From JBBDMC01 sp963826055 (GTDB lineage: Bacteria; Pseudomonadota; Alphaproteobacteria; Rhizobiales; Kaistiaceae), in the NCBI GenBank assembly GCA_963826055.1, contig CAWGVO010000018.1:372001-436000 (forward strand): 64,000 bases of DNA. Reading direction: 5' to 3'. The notes under the pieces are model-generated. The model was not told the origin of the DNA. It ran no database searches and saw only the letters and a list, made by a program, of their open reading frames with translations. Both the position numbers and the translations under genes were made by a program. Numbering within the stretch: the stretch's first letter is position 1; the number at the start of each line of letters is the position of its first letter. Positions 55,509 through 63,556 of this stretch are shown piece by piece.

Positions 55509-56222
55509 CTACTTCTTCTCCAGCGAGGCGCGGTAGGCGTGGACCTCGTCCGGCGTCATCGGCTTCTTGCGCAGCGCCGCCACGTCGTCCGCCGTCAGGT
55601 CGGCAAAGCCGGCGGGTCGGAGCTTGTCGTTGCCGAAGCTCCCGCGCACGTACCCGATCACCGCGGCGATCTCGTCGTCCGACAGGAAGTCGAACGACGG
55701 CATGGTCTGGTCGAGCGACTGGCCGGCAACGTCGATCGGCCCCTGCAACCCGTTGAGGACGACGGCCGCCGGGAAATCGGTCGCCAGGAAGAGGTCGGAG
55801 TTGCCGGCGAGCGGTGGGAACTGGCCTTCGACGCCCTCCCCGTTTGCCTGGTGGCAGGCGCTGCAGTTGTCGGCGAAGACGCTGGCGCCATCGACGCTGC
55901 CGGCCGCGGCGGTTGCAGATGCCGGCGCCGCCGGGGGCGGGTTGGGGCCGAGGTAGGTGGCCAGATAGTCCAGGATCTGCGCGCGCTGGTCAGCGGTGAT
56001 CCTGAGGCCGTAGCCCGCCATGTTGTCGAGCAATGCGTTCCAGGCGCCGCGCCGGAGGCCGGCCGAATCGACCACCGACTGGAGGTCGTGGCAGGTTCGG
56101 CAGTTGCCGTAGACGAGGTCGCGACCCGGCCCTTCAGGCAGGTTGAACTGCTGGGCGGCCGAGGCGGCCGTGGCCCACGCGACGACGCCGGCAAAGATCA
56201 GGCTAGCGGAAGCCAATCGCAC
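55509..56222 (-). CDS. Diheme cytochrome c, partner of the sulfite-oxidase-type enzyme
   Basis: A 237-residue periplasmic protein with a Sec signal (MRLASASLIFAGVVAWATAASA) and two c-heme sites: CRTCH at 41-45 and CSACH at 120-124, with Met174 (TMPSFDF) a likely sixth ligand of the second heme. GTG 56222 is chosen for GAGGG eight bases before it. It lies directly downstream of the molybdoenzyme gene and most likely takes its electrons to the respiratory chain, as SorB or similar cytochromes do. A strong hairpin sits between the two genes. Confidence 0.9.
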   Translation of the reverse strand: MRLASASLIFAGVVAWATAASAAQQFNLPEGPGRDLVYGNCRTCHDLQSVVDSAGLRRGAWNALLDNMAGYGLRITADQRAQILDYLATYLGPNPPPAAPASATAAAGSVDGASVFADNCSACHQANGEGVEGQFPPLAGNSDLFLATDFPAAVVLNGLQGPIDVAGQSLDQTMPSFDFLSDDEIAAVIGYVRGSFGNDKLRPAGFADLTADDVAALRKKPMTPDEVHAYRASLEKK

Positions 56223-56243
56223 GCAGGAAGCCCTCACACAAAG

Positions 56244-56284
56244 AAAGGGCGGAGCGCCTATGGGAGGCCGGCGCCCCGCCCTTT
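56244..56284. terminator. Strong hairpin between molybdoenzyme and cytochrome genes
   Basis: Arms of 15 bases (56244-56258 and 56270-56284) pair with one mismatch around an 11-base loop. On the plus strand the stem ends in a TTTTT run; on the minus strand, the sense of the genes, it ends in TTTCTTTGT. It may partly terminate transcription after the molybdoenzyme gene and lower cytochrome expression, or stabilise the upstream message. Confidence 0.6.
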
Positions 56285-56296
56285 TTGAAGCCTCGT

Positions 56297-57568
56297 TCAG
56301 ATCGTGATCTCGACCCGATCGACGCCGTTCCACTCGTAACCACGCGGATTCCACCGCGTGAGCCCGTCCATCGGCTGGGTGCGGCCGAGCGCATCGGTCG
56401 CCCGGCACATCAGCACGTTGGTGCCGCTGGAGAGCGTCCCCTTCGCCGACCACTTGTACCAGGACCACGGGCTTTCCGCCGGGGTGATGTCGGCCGCCTG
56501 CCAGGTCTTGCCGCCGTCGGCCGAAACATCGACCGAGGTGATCTTGGCTTCGCCGTCGTTGAAGGCAACGCCGGTGATCGTGGCGGCGCCGGCGCCCGGC
56601 TTGTCGTCGGGCAGCGGCGAGAAGATCACGCTCTTGATCTTGTGGCCGTAGGTCGGAACGCTGTTGTAGATGGTGTAGTCGTTGGCCTCGAACTGGCCCG
56701 GCTCAACCGGCATGTTGGGCATGCGGTAACCGACCGACTGGAAGTCGCTGTTCGACTGCTCCGCGGCATAGAGGAGCACGGTCAGCATCTTCACGTTCAT
56801 GTTGCCGTAGAAGCCTGGGATGATGAGGCGCACCGGGCCGCCATTGGTGGCCGGGATGGGCTCGCCGTTCATCTTCAGCGCCAGGATGGCGTTGTCGAGG
56901 GCGGCGTCGGCCATGTGATAGCTCTTGGCGAAGTCGGAGCCTTCCGGCGTCGCCGGCTGGTCCCAGCCTTCCGCCGTCAGCCAGTGGGCGTCAGCGCTCG
57001 GAACCATCTTGAGATCTTCGAGCAGGGGCTTCAGCGGCACGCCTTCCCATACGACGTTGGCCATGCCGCCGTTCTTCCACTGGCCGCCGCCGACCTTCTC
57101 CTTGGCGGCGTAGAAGCTGCGACCGTTGCCGGCGCACTGCAGGACGGATACGCGCGTCTCTTGGGGCCGCGCCTGCAGGTCGGCGATGGTCAGTGTGCGT
57201 GGGCGCTGCACAAGGCCGTCGACGCGGATGGTCCAGTTCTTGACCATGTCGGCCGACGGTGCCGCCGTCGTCGCATACCAGGCAGCGTCGCCCTCATGGG
57301 GGAAGTGGAAACGGTTGAACATGATGTCCTTTGGCGTGTGCTCGTATTTGCGCAGCATCGCCAGAGGCGTTTCCATCACGCCGAGTTGGGCGTTGTGAAT
57401 GATAAGGCCGGAGGCTTTGCCGGCGATAATCTGGGCCGAATCGGGCGTGGCCTGCGCGAAAGCCGAACGCATGAGACCCGGCGAGACACCAAATGCCATG
57501 CCGGCAACGCCGGCGAGCTTGCCGAACTCACGGCGTGACAATCGCGACTTAGTCATGGGATTCGTCAT
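56297..57568 (-). CDS. Sulfite-oxidase-family molybdopterin enzyme (SorA/SoxC-like), Tat-exported
   Basis: The 423-residue periplasmic enzyme has a twin-arginine signal (LSRREFGKLAG) and a Mo-cofactor domain with the Cys ligand 145 in VLQCAGNGRSFY. Further marks are VWEGVPLKPLLED, GFYGNMNVKML, and a C-terminal Mo-co dimerisation domain with VDVSADGGKTW. Such enzymes oxidise sulfite to sulfate with cytochrome c; the next gene encodes that cytochrome. SoxC, the sulfane dehydrogenase subunit, is a close alternative, but no other sox genes are here. The start is ATG 57568 or the ATG four codons later; GGGAGG lies rather close to the first. Confidence 0.9.
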   Translation of the reverse strand: MTNPMTKSRLSRREFGKLAGVAGMAFGVSPGLMRSAFAQATPDSAQIIAGKASGLIIHNAQLGVMETPLAMLRKYEHTPKDIMFNRFHFPHEGDAAWYATTAAPSADMVKNWTIRVDGLVQRPRTLTIADLQARPQETRVSVLQCAGNGRSFYAAKEKVGGGQWKNGGMANVVWEGVPLKPLLEDLKMVPSADAHWLTAEGWDQPATPEGSDFAKSYHMADAALDNAILALKMNGEPIPATNGGPVRLIIPGFYGNMNVKMLTVLLYAAEQSNSDFQSVGYRMPNMPVEPGQFEANDYTIYNSVPTYGHKIKSVIFSPLPDDKPGAGAATITGVAFNDGEAKITSVDVSADGGKTWQAADITPAESPWSWYKWSAKGTLSSGTNVLMCRATDALGRTQPMDGLTRWNPRGYEWNGVDRVEITI

Positions 57569-57608
57569 TTCCTTCCTCCCGTTGGCCGCCCGATGGGAAC
57601 AGCTTCCT

Positions 57609-57627
57609 AGGCGCCGGAAGGGCGCCT
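57609..57627 (-). other. Leader hairpin upstream of the molybdoenzyme gene
   Basis: Perfect seven-base arms AGGCGCC and GGCGCCT enclose a five-base loop, between the predicted ECF promoter and the ribosome-binding site. There is no T-run, so it probably affects message stability or access to translation rather than ending transcription. Confidence 0.5.
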
Positions 57628-57645
57628 GACGGTTACCTGAGATAA

Positions 57646-57671
57646 AACGGATGAGGCTGCCGAATTATTCC
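57646..57671 (-). promoter_or_regulatory. ECF-type promoter GGAAT-N17-CGTT for the sulfite oxidase operon
   Basis: On the minus strand GGAAT (57671-57667) is 17 bases from CGTT (57649-57646), the pattern of alphaproteobacterial ECF promoters (GGAAC-N16/17-CGTT). It lies between the anti-sigma stop and the molybdoenzyme start, about 78 bases before the latter. The ECF sigma encoded just upstream is the obvious candidate to use it. Confidence 0.6.
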
Positions 57672-57687
57672 CGGCGCAGGTGCTTTT

Positions 57688-58497
57688 TCAGGCGTGGCAG
57701 CTGGCGCTCACGCGCTTGTTCTCTGCGAGTTGCTCGCGCGCCTTGCCGTCGAGCGGGGCGTGGGCGCGGGTCGCAGCCTCCACCTTCTCGGCGATCAGGG
57801 CGAGGCGCGTCGGGTCCATCCCCTTGGCGAACAAGAGATATCCGAGACCGTCGACGCGCCAGCCGTAGGCGTGGTCGGGCCCGTCCGCCACCTCGACCGT
57901 CGCGTTGGGCAGCTCGTGGTTGGCGAACACGAAGAGGCTAAGGTGGCAGCCGTGGTTGCCGCGGTAGCCGATCTGGAGAACGGGTCCCCGCGGACCATGG
58001 GCGACCGTGACAAGGCCGATGGCGAGCTTGGTGCTCTCGAGGTCGGGGACGATCGGCGCGTGTCCGAATTCCGACAGGGCGGCCAGGAGAACCACCGGCT
58101 CGGCCGACGAAGGCTTGGCGTCATCAAAGCTCAGCCATTGGCCATGGAGCGAGCGGGCGGTGGCGAGCACATCGGACGGCAAGGTCGGCGCCCGCGTCGC
58201 CGTCAGCGACAGGGACACCCACGTCGCCGACGCAACCAGCAGCACGGCCGCGGCGGCGGCCACGAGCGCCGCAGGCCAGCGCCGCCGGCTTCCGGGCAGG
58301 AGGTCGACGAGTTCGCGTACCGTCTCCAGCGCCGGCGCGGCGGCGCGGGTGACACCCTTGAGCTGATAGAGCAGCGCGATTGTCTCGGCGGTGGCGCCAC
58401 CGTCGCGCCCGGCGACGTCGGCAACCGCGGCGGCGGCATCTGCTTCGAGTTCGCCGTCGACGTAGGCGCTCAGTGTCGACCAGGTTGGCGTGCCCAT
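57688..58497 (-). CDS. Anti-sigma factor (single-span membrane)
   Basis: A 269-residue protein that starts MGTPTWSTLSAYVDGELEADAAAAV, the usual N-terminal helix region of anti-sigma factors, with the DGEL signature but no zinc HxxxCxxC motif. One membrane span (AALVAAAAAVLLVASATWVSL) lies at about 75-95, leaving a periplasmic sensor domain of about 170 residues, which includes GNHGCHLSLFV and a C-terminal SASCHA. It begins three bases after the sigma gene and should hold that sigma at the membrane until a periplasmic signal, perhaps sulfite or oxidative stress, releases it. Confidence 0.85.
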   Translation of the reverse strand: MGTPTWSTLSAYVDGELEADAAAAVADVAGRDGGATAETIALLYQLKGVTRAAAPALETVRELVDLLPGSRRRWPAALVAAAAAVLLVASATWVSLSLTATRAPTLPSDVLATARSLHGQWLSFDDAKPSSAEPVVLLAALSEFGHAPIVPDLESTKLAIGLVTVAHGPRGPVLQIGYRGNHGCHLSLFVFANHELPNATVEVADGPDHAYGWRVDGLGYLLFAKGMDPTRLALIAEKVEAATRAHAPLDGKAREQLAENKRVSASCHA

Positions 58498-58500
58498 GGC

Positions 58501-59034
58501 CTACCGCCTTTGCCCGCCGGCGCGGGCCAGGGGGGTGACGTTCTCGGCTTCCATCACGTTGAGAAGCGCCTTGCGGGCGCGGGCGAGCCGGCTCATCACC
58601 GTGCCCTCGGCGACGCCGAGCACCTCGGCCGCCTCGCGGTACGACAGACCGACGAAATCGACGAGCGCGATGATCTCCCGCTGCCGGGTCGGCAGCCGGG
58701 CAACGGCGATGCGCACCGTCACCACGTCGATCAGGCGGCGGTCACCGCACCAGCCGGCATCGACATCGTCGGGGTGATCGTCCGCCGCCGGCCCGAGACC
58801 GACTTCGACGCCGTTGCGGCGGTACTTGTCGATAAAGGCGTTGCGCAGGATGCGAAAAAGCCAGGCGCGACGGGCGGGCTCATCACTCGGCCGGCGCGAC
58901 GCGGCGAGCGCGCGCACCGCGCACTCCTGCACAAGGTCGTAAGACTCGTCCCGGTTCTGGGTCAGCGTGTAGGCGAACCCGTAGAGGCGGCCGAGATAGG
59001 GTTCGATCCACGCGCGCAAGGCCGGTCCAACCAT
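58501..59034 (-). CDS. ECF-family RNA polymerase sigma factor
   Basis: About 177 residues from ATG 59034. Sigma region 2 is at residues 10-75 (LYGFAYTLTQNRDESYDLVQECAVRAL, AWLFRILRNAFIDKYRR) and region 4 at about 115-165 (LPTRQREIIALVDFVGLSYREAAEVLGVAEGTVMSRLARARKAL). The start is uncertain: the frame is open to 59142 and no strong ribosome site is seen. The anti-sigma, molybdoenzyme and cytochrome genes follow on the same strand. In Sinorhizobium, ECF sigmas are known to drive sulfite oxidase genes in response to sulfite, which fits this order. Confidence 0.9.
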   Translation of the reverse strand: MVGPALRAWIEPYLGRLYGFAYTLTQNRDESYDLVQECAVRALAASRRPSDEPARRAWLFRILRNAFIDKYRRNGVEVGLGPAADDHPDDVDAGWCGDRRLIDVVTVRIAVARLPTRQREIIALVDFVGLSYREAAEVLGVAEGTVMSRLARARKALLNVMEAENVTPLARAGGQRR

Positions 59035-59220
59035 CTGCCGACATCGGCCGCCGCCCGTTGTTTCTCCGGCGCAGCCAGGGCGGGCAGCCTTGTCCGCCAC
59101 CCACGCTTGTGTCAAGGGCGCCCCAGCGCGGTCAAGGGGCACGGGCGGTCTTGCCCGCGGCCACGCCTTTTTTCGGGCCTCAGGGACGGAAAAGCTGAGA
59201 CCGCTTTTGTCGCGAATGCC

Positions 59221-59700
59221 CTAGAACGGGATTTCGTCGTCCAGTTCTTCCGCCAGCGACACGCCGCCCGGCCGCGCGTTGCCGCGGCCGTTGTCCATCG
59301 GGCTCGCGCGGCCGAAATCGGAACCGCCGCCGGCGCTGACGGAATCGCCGGCCCGGTCGAGCAAGGTCAGCTCACCGCGGAACCGCTGAAGCACGACCTC
59401 GGTGGTGTAACGCTCCTGACCGCTCTGGTCCTGCCATTTGCGCGTCTGAAGCTGGCCCTCGATGTAAACCTTGGACCCCTTCTTCAGGTACTGCTCGGCG
59501 ATCTTGGCGAGGTTCTCATTGTAAATCACGACGCTGTGCCATTCGGTGCGCTCCTGGCGCTCGCCGGTCGCCTTGTCGCGCCACGATTCCGACGTGGCCA
59601 CCCTGAGGTTCACCACCATGGAGCCGGAGTTCAGCCGCCGCACCTCGGGATCGCGGCCGAGATTGCCCACGAGTATGACCTTGTTGACGCTGCCCGCCAT
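59221..59700 (-). CDS. ssb: Single-stranded DNA-binding protein
   Basis: The 159-residue SSB has the OB fold (residues 1-110: NKVILVGNLGRDPEVRRLNSG, WHSVVIYNENLAKIAEQYLKKG), a short Gly-rich linker, and the acidic tip DDEIPF, which binds replication and repair partners. It works as a tetramer on single-stranded DNA. The upstream region contains an alphaproteobacterial LexA box, so it should be induced by DNA damage. Confidence 0.97.
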   Translation of the reverse strand: MAGSVNKVILVGNLGRDPEVRRLNSGSMVVNLRVATSESWRDKATGERQERTEWHSVVIYNENLAKIAEQYLKKGSKVYIEGQLQTRKWQDQSGQERYTTEVVLQRFRGELTLLDRAGDSVSAGGGSDFGRASPMDNGRGNARPGGVSLAEELDDEIPF

Positions 59701-59795
59701 GGCATGACCCCTTTCCTGTCCGATCTCGCGCGCGAGCCTACGCCTGTCGGGCCCTCGCGTCGCCCCGCGCGGCGCTTTTCCACAGCCGGGACGCT

Positions 59796-59810
59796 GTTCC
59801 CTTTATGTTC
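59796..59810. promoter_or_regulatory. Alphaproteobacterial LexA (SOS) box upstream of ssb
   Basis: GTTC at 59796-59799, a seven-base spacer, then GTTC at 59807-59810, an exact match to the alphaproteobacterial LexA operator GTTC-N7-GTTC. It lies about 96 bases before the ssb start and between divergent genes. Confidence 0.75.
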
Positions 59811-59960
59811 TCACACTCGGCCGGCGTCGTCCACCCCCAATTCGCCCAAATTCGCCAGCCCGCCGCGCGGGGCCGCTTGAACTGGCCGCGGCCTTCGCCA
59901 CATGATTTCGGCCGGCGCCACTGATGCTGGTCGGCAATCGCGGGGTGGGCGGGCGCAATC

Positions 59961-60554
59961 GTGGACGGCATCGTCGGCTTCATCGTCGCCGGGTTCGCCC
60001 TTGCCGGCAGTCCCGGCCCGGCTACCCTCAGTCTGGCGGCGACCGGCGCGGCCTTCGGCCGGCGCGGCGCCCTCGGATACGTCACCGGCCTCACCGTGGG
60101 CATGGTCCTCATCATGGTGGTGACGGCGACCGGCATCGCCGGACTGCTCCTGGCGCTGCCGGGTGTCAGGCCGGCGGTGCTGACGATCGCCGCCGCCTAT
60201 TTCCTCTACCTTTCCTTCCGCATCGCGACGGCGCCGCCGCTCGCCGATACCGCGGCCGGCCGGCGACCGCCAACGTTCCACGCCGGCGTCGTTCTCAATC
60301 TCGTCAATCCGAAAGCTTATGCCGCGGTGGCGGCACTGTTCTCCGGCTTCGTTCTTGTCGAAGGACGGCTGGGGCTCGACGCGGCGGCGAAGATCGGGAT
60401 CCTCATCGCCGTCATCGTCATCGTCAATCTTGTCTGGCTCACCGCCGGCGCGGCGCTCACCCGCTTCTTCCGCGACCCGCGAACCAACCGCGTGATCAAC
60501 GTCGTGTTTGCCGGCTTACTCGTCGTCTCGGTGGCCTTCGCGCTGATCTTGTGA
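59961..60554 (+). CDS. LysE/RhtB-family amino acid exporter
   Basis: The 197-residue protein from GTG 59961 has about six membrane spans and family marks GFALAGSPGPATLSLAATGAAFG, YVTGLTVGMVLIM, YFLYLSFRIA, and GVVLNLVNPKAYAAV. LysE-type carriers export basic or neutral amino acids. It is divergent from ssb across the LexA box, in the place where uvrA stands in many relatives. Confidence 0.9.
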   Translation: MDGIVGFIVAGFALAGSPGPATLSLAATGAAFGRRGALGYVTGLTVGMVLIMVVTATGIAGLLLALPGVRPAVLTIAAAYFLYLSFRIATAPPLADTAAGRRPPTFHAGVVLNLVNPKAYAAVAALFSGFVLVEGRLGLDAAAKIGILIAVIVIVNLVWLTAGAALTRFFRDPRTNRVINVVFAGLLVVSVAFALIL

Positions 60555-60593
60555 CGCCGCCGAACACATGCAACGAGGCGAGCGCGGAAACGG

Positions 60594-60800
60594 TCACAGG
60601 CGCTTGGTTGCGCGTTCGAGCGTTTCGTGTGCGCGTTCGCGTGCCCGCACGCGCTGCAAACGTACGCGCGACAACAGGGCGCGCGCCTCCGCCCGCGTGC
60701 TCACCGGCTTGGCCGACACCTCTTCTCCGGTAACCGTGACCACCAGGTATGGAAGGCCTTCCTTCGGCGGAACATAGATCGCGCCGTCGTCCTCTTTCAT
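60594..60800 (-). CDS. Small basic hypothetical protein
   Basis: A 68-residue protein from ATG 60800, eight bases after GGGGAG. It begins MKEDDGAIYVPPKEGLPYLVVTVTGEEVSAKP and ends in an Arg-rich helix (RALLSRVRLQRVRARERAHETLERATKRL). No domain is recognised. It is convergent with the LysE gene and lies just downstream of ligD on the same strand. The good ribosome site supports it as a real gene. Confidence 0.6.
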   Translation of the reverse strand: MKEDDGAIYVPPKEGLPYLVVTVTGEEVSAKPVSTRAEARALLSRVRLQRVRARERAHETLERATKRL

Positions 60801-60897
60801 CTGGGTAACTCCCCGTACACCGCCCAAAACGCCGGAAGGCTACAACATTCAGCGGTGCAATTCGAATACTTTCGACAACAGTGGATAAGTTTGCCGG

Positions 60898-63434
60898 TTA
60901 TTTTCCGATGAGGCGTTCAATCGGTAACAATTGTTCGACGGCAAAGTATTTCTCCCACGGATCGCGTTTCTGGCGCCTGGCGAGTGCGCCGGCGTTTTCG
61001 ACCGTCGTCGCGTGCGCATTCTTCAGGGATGAAAGCGCGTTCCATGCAAGTGGCCAGGCGACCGGCGCGGTGCTGCGCGCCCGCGTCGAGTATGGCGCGA
61101 TCGCCGTGGCGCCGCGGCCGTTGCGCAACCAGTCGATGAAGATGCGGCCCTTGCGCCGCTCCTTCGACGCCTCGGCGAGGTAGCGGTCCGGCTCTTCTGC
61201 CGCGAGCATGCGCGCCATCGCCTCGGCGAACATCTTCACGTCGTCCCAGCCATGACCGGGTGTCAGTGGCACCACCACGTGGATGCCCTTGCCGCCGGTG
61301 GCGAGCGCGAACGACGTGAGGCCAAGCGCGCTGAGCCGGTCGCGCATCTCCTTTGCCGACGCCTTGACGGTGGTGAAGTCCACCGCCTCGTCCGGGTCGA
61401 AGTCGAATACCAGCCGGTCCGGTTTCTCGACATCGTCCACATGGGCGCCCCAGATGTGGAGCTCCAGTGCCCCCATCTGCACCGCCGCCACCAGCCCGCG
61501 CTCGTCCTCGATGTAGAGGTAGCGGCCCTTGCCTTCCTTCTCCTTGATCGTGATCGGCTTGAAGGCGTTGGGGAAGCCGGCCGAGGCATGCTTCTGGAAG
61601 AAGCCGTCGCCACCGCCGAAACCGTCGGGGAAGCGCACCAGGCTCAGCGGCCGGTCCGGCGACATGCGGCAGGATCCTGTCGGCGACCGCGAGGTAATAC
61701 TCGATCAGCGCGCGCTTGGTGATGCCGGGACCGGGATAGAGCACCCGGTCGGGATGGGTCACCCGCACGCCGGCGATCTCGACGGTGCCGGCGTCGCGGT
61801 CGGCGTCGATGGTGACGACCGCCGGCGGGTCGGGCGGGTCGTCGGCCGGCGTCTCGCGCACGACGGTCTTCGCCGGCTTGTCGCGTCGCAGCCCTTTGAA
61901 CGCACCCTGGCGCACGTAGCCGTCGCCGGTCCAGCCACGGAACTCGATCTCGGCCACCAGGTCGGGTTTGACGAACTTCGCGCGGCGACGGATGTCGGCG
62001 GGCACGTCATCGGCGGGCGCCGTCTTGACCGCCCGCTCTTTCAGTTCGGGCTCCAGCGCGGCCAGCTCGCGTTCGCCGAAGCCGGAGCCGACGCGGCCGC
62101 GGTAGGTCAGATGATCTTCGTCGCGGGTGGCGACGAGCAGCGAGGAAAAGGGCCGTCCCTTCACCGTCGAGGGCTGCCAGCCGATGATGATGAACTCCTG
62201 GCCCATGCCGCACTTGACCTTCAGCCAGCCCTTGTTTCGCCCGGAACGATAGGGCGAGTTGGCGCGCTTCGACACGATCCCTTCCAGCTTCAATTCGCAG
62301 GCGTGGCGGAAGGTTTCCTCGCCGTGGCCGACGACATGGTCGGAATAGTGGAGCGGCCCCGCTTCGGGCTCGTCCTGCAGCAACGCCGCAAGGCGCTCCT
62401 TCCGCTCGGTCAGCGGCTTCTTGCGCAGGTCCTCGCCGTCGAGGAACAGAAGGTCGAAGGCGAAACAGACGATCCCCTCGCCGCCCCCGGAAAGGGCGTC
62501 CTGAAGCGCGCCGAAGTCGCTCCGCCCCTCGTCGTCGAGCACCACCGCCTCGCCGTCGATCAGCGCCGCGCGGCACGGCAGGTCGGCGAGCGGCTGGATG
62601 AGGCCGGGAAAGCGATCGCTCCAGTCGAGGCCGGTGCGGGTGTAGACCGTGGCCTTGCCGGAGCCGACCGAGGCGATGACGCGGTAGCCGTCGAGCTTGA
62701 TCTCGTGCAGCCACCCGTCACCGGCAGGCGGCGCCTCGGCGAGGGTGGCCAGTTCCGGCGCCACGAACTTCGGCGGCGGCAGGCGGCTTTCGTTCTTTGT
62801 CCCGCTCGTCGGCCGGGTCCTTCTCCTTGATGCGCCGCCGCGCGCTGGTCCACTCGACGTTGCCGGCGGCGATCTCCTCCATGGTGCGGCCGGAGCGGAC
62901 GCTGGTCATGGCGCGCTCGATCACCGGCTTCTTCTCCGGACCCGCGTAGTTGTCGCGTTCCTTGATCAGCAGCCAGTTCTCGTGCTTGCCGCGCTCGCCT
63001 TTCTTGCGCCGCATGCGCACCAGCACCCACTTGCCCTTCAGCCGCTTGCCGGAGAGCACGAATTTCAGATCGCCCTTGGCAAGGCCCTCGTCCGCGTCGC
63101 CTTCCGGCGCCCACGTCCCCTCGTCCCACAGCATCACCGTGCCGCCGCCGTACTCGCCCTTGGGGATCGTCCCCTCGAAGTCGCCGTAGTCGAGCGGATG
63201 GTCTTCGACGTGGACGGCGAGCCGCTTCTCGGCGGGGTCGAAGCTCGGGCCGTTCGGCACCGCCCACGACAGCAGCACGCCATCATGCTCGAGGCGGAAG
63301 TCGAAGTGCGTCTGCCGCGCGGCGTGCTTCTGGATCAGGTAGCGGTTGCCGCCGCGGCTCGGCGCGCCGCCGGACGGCTCCGCCGTTTTGCGGAAGTCGC
63401 GCTTGGCGCGGTACGTGGAGAGGCGATCGGCCAT
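60898..63434 (-). pseudogene. ligD: Multifunctional ATP-dependent DNA ligase D; two frameshifts
   Basis: LigD repairs double-strand breaks with Ku. In order: a 3'-phosphoesterase domain (from 63434; HFDFRLEHDGVLLSWAVPNGP), an ATP-dependent ligase domain (HEIKLDGYR with the adenylated Lys, SKRANSPYRSGR), and a polymerase/primase domain (VFDFDPDEAVDF). The frame breaks at the TTT of 62795-62797 and again at the CC of 61656-61657. Removing one base at each restores DKNESRLPPPKFVAPEL and LPHVADRPLSLVRFPD, giving about 844 residues. Two single-base breaks in a gene with every domain intact favour sequencing error over decay. ku lies upstream on the same strand. Confidence 0.87.
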
Positions 63435-63556
63435 GAGCGGGAAGCTAGCGCAGGGGAAGGCTGCTGCCCATCATTGTCGTCCCCCGCGCGGCGGGGTCCC
63501 GTGTCTGCGGTGCACGCACGTCTTCGCCCGACGCCGCGCACCGGACGGCACGAAAA

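Noticed and set aside
59167..59215. Terminator after ssb
   Set aside because: A GC hairpin with one G-U pair is visible, but on the ssb strand it is followed by A residues, not T.
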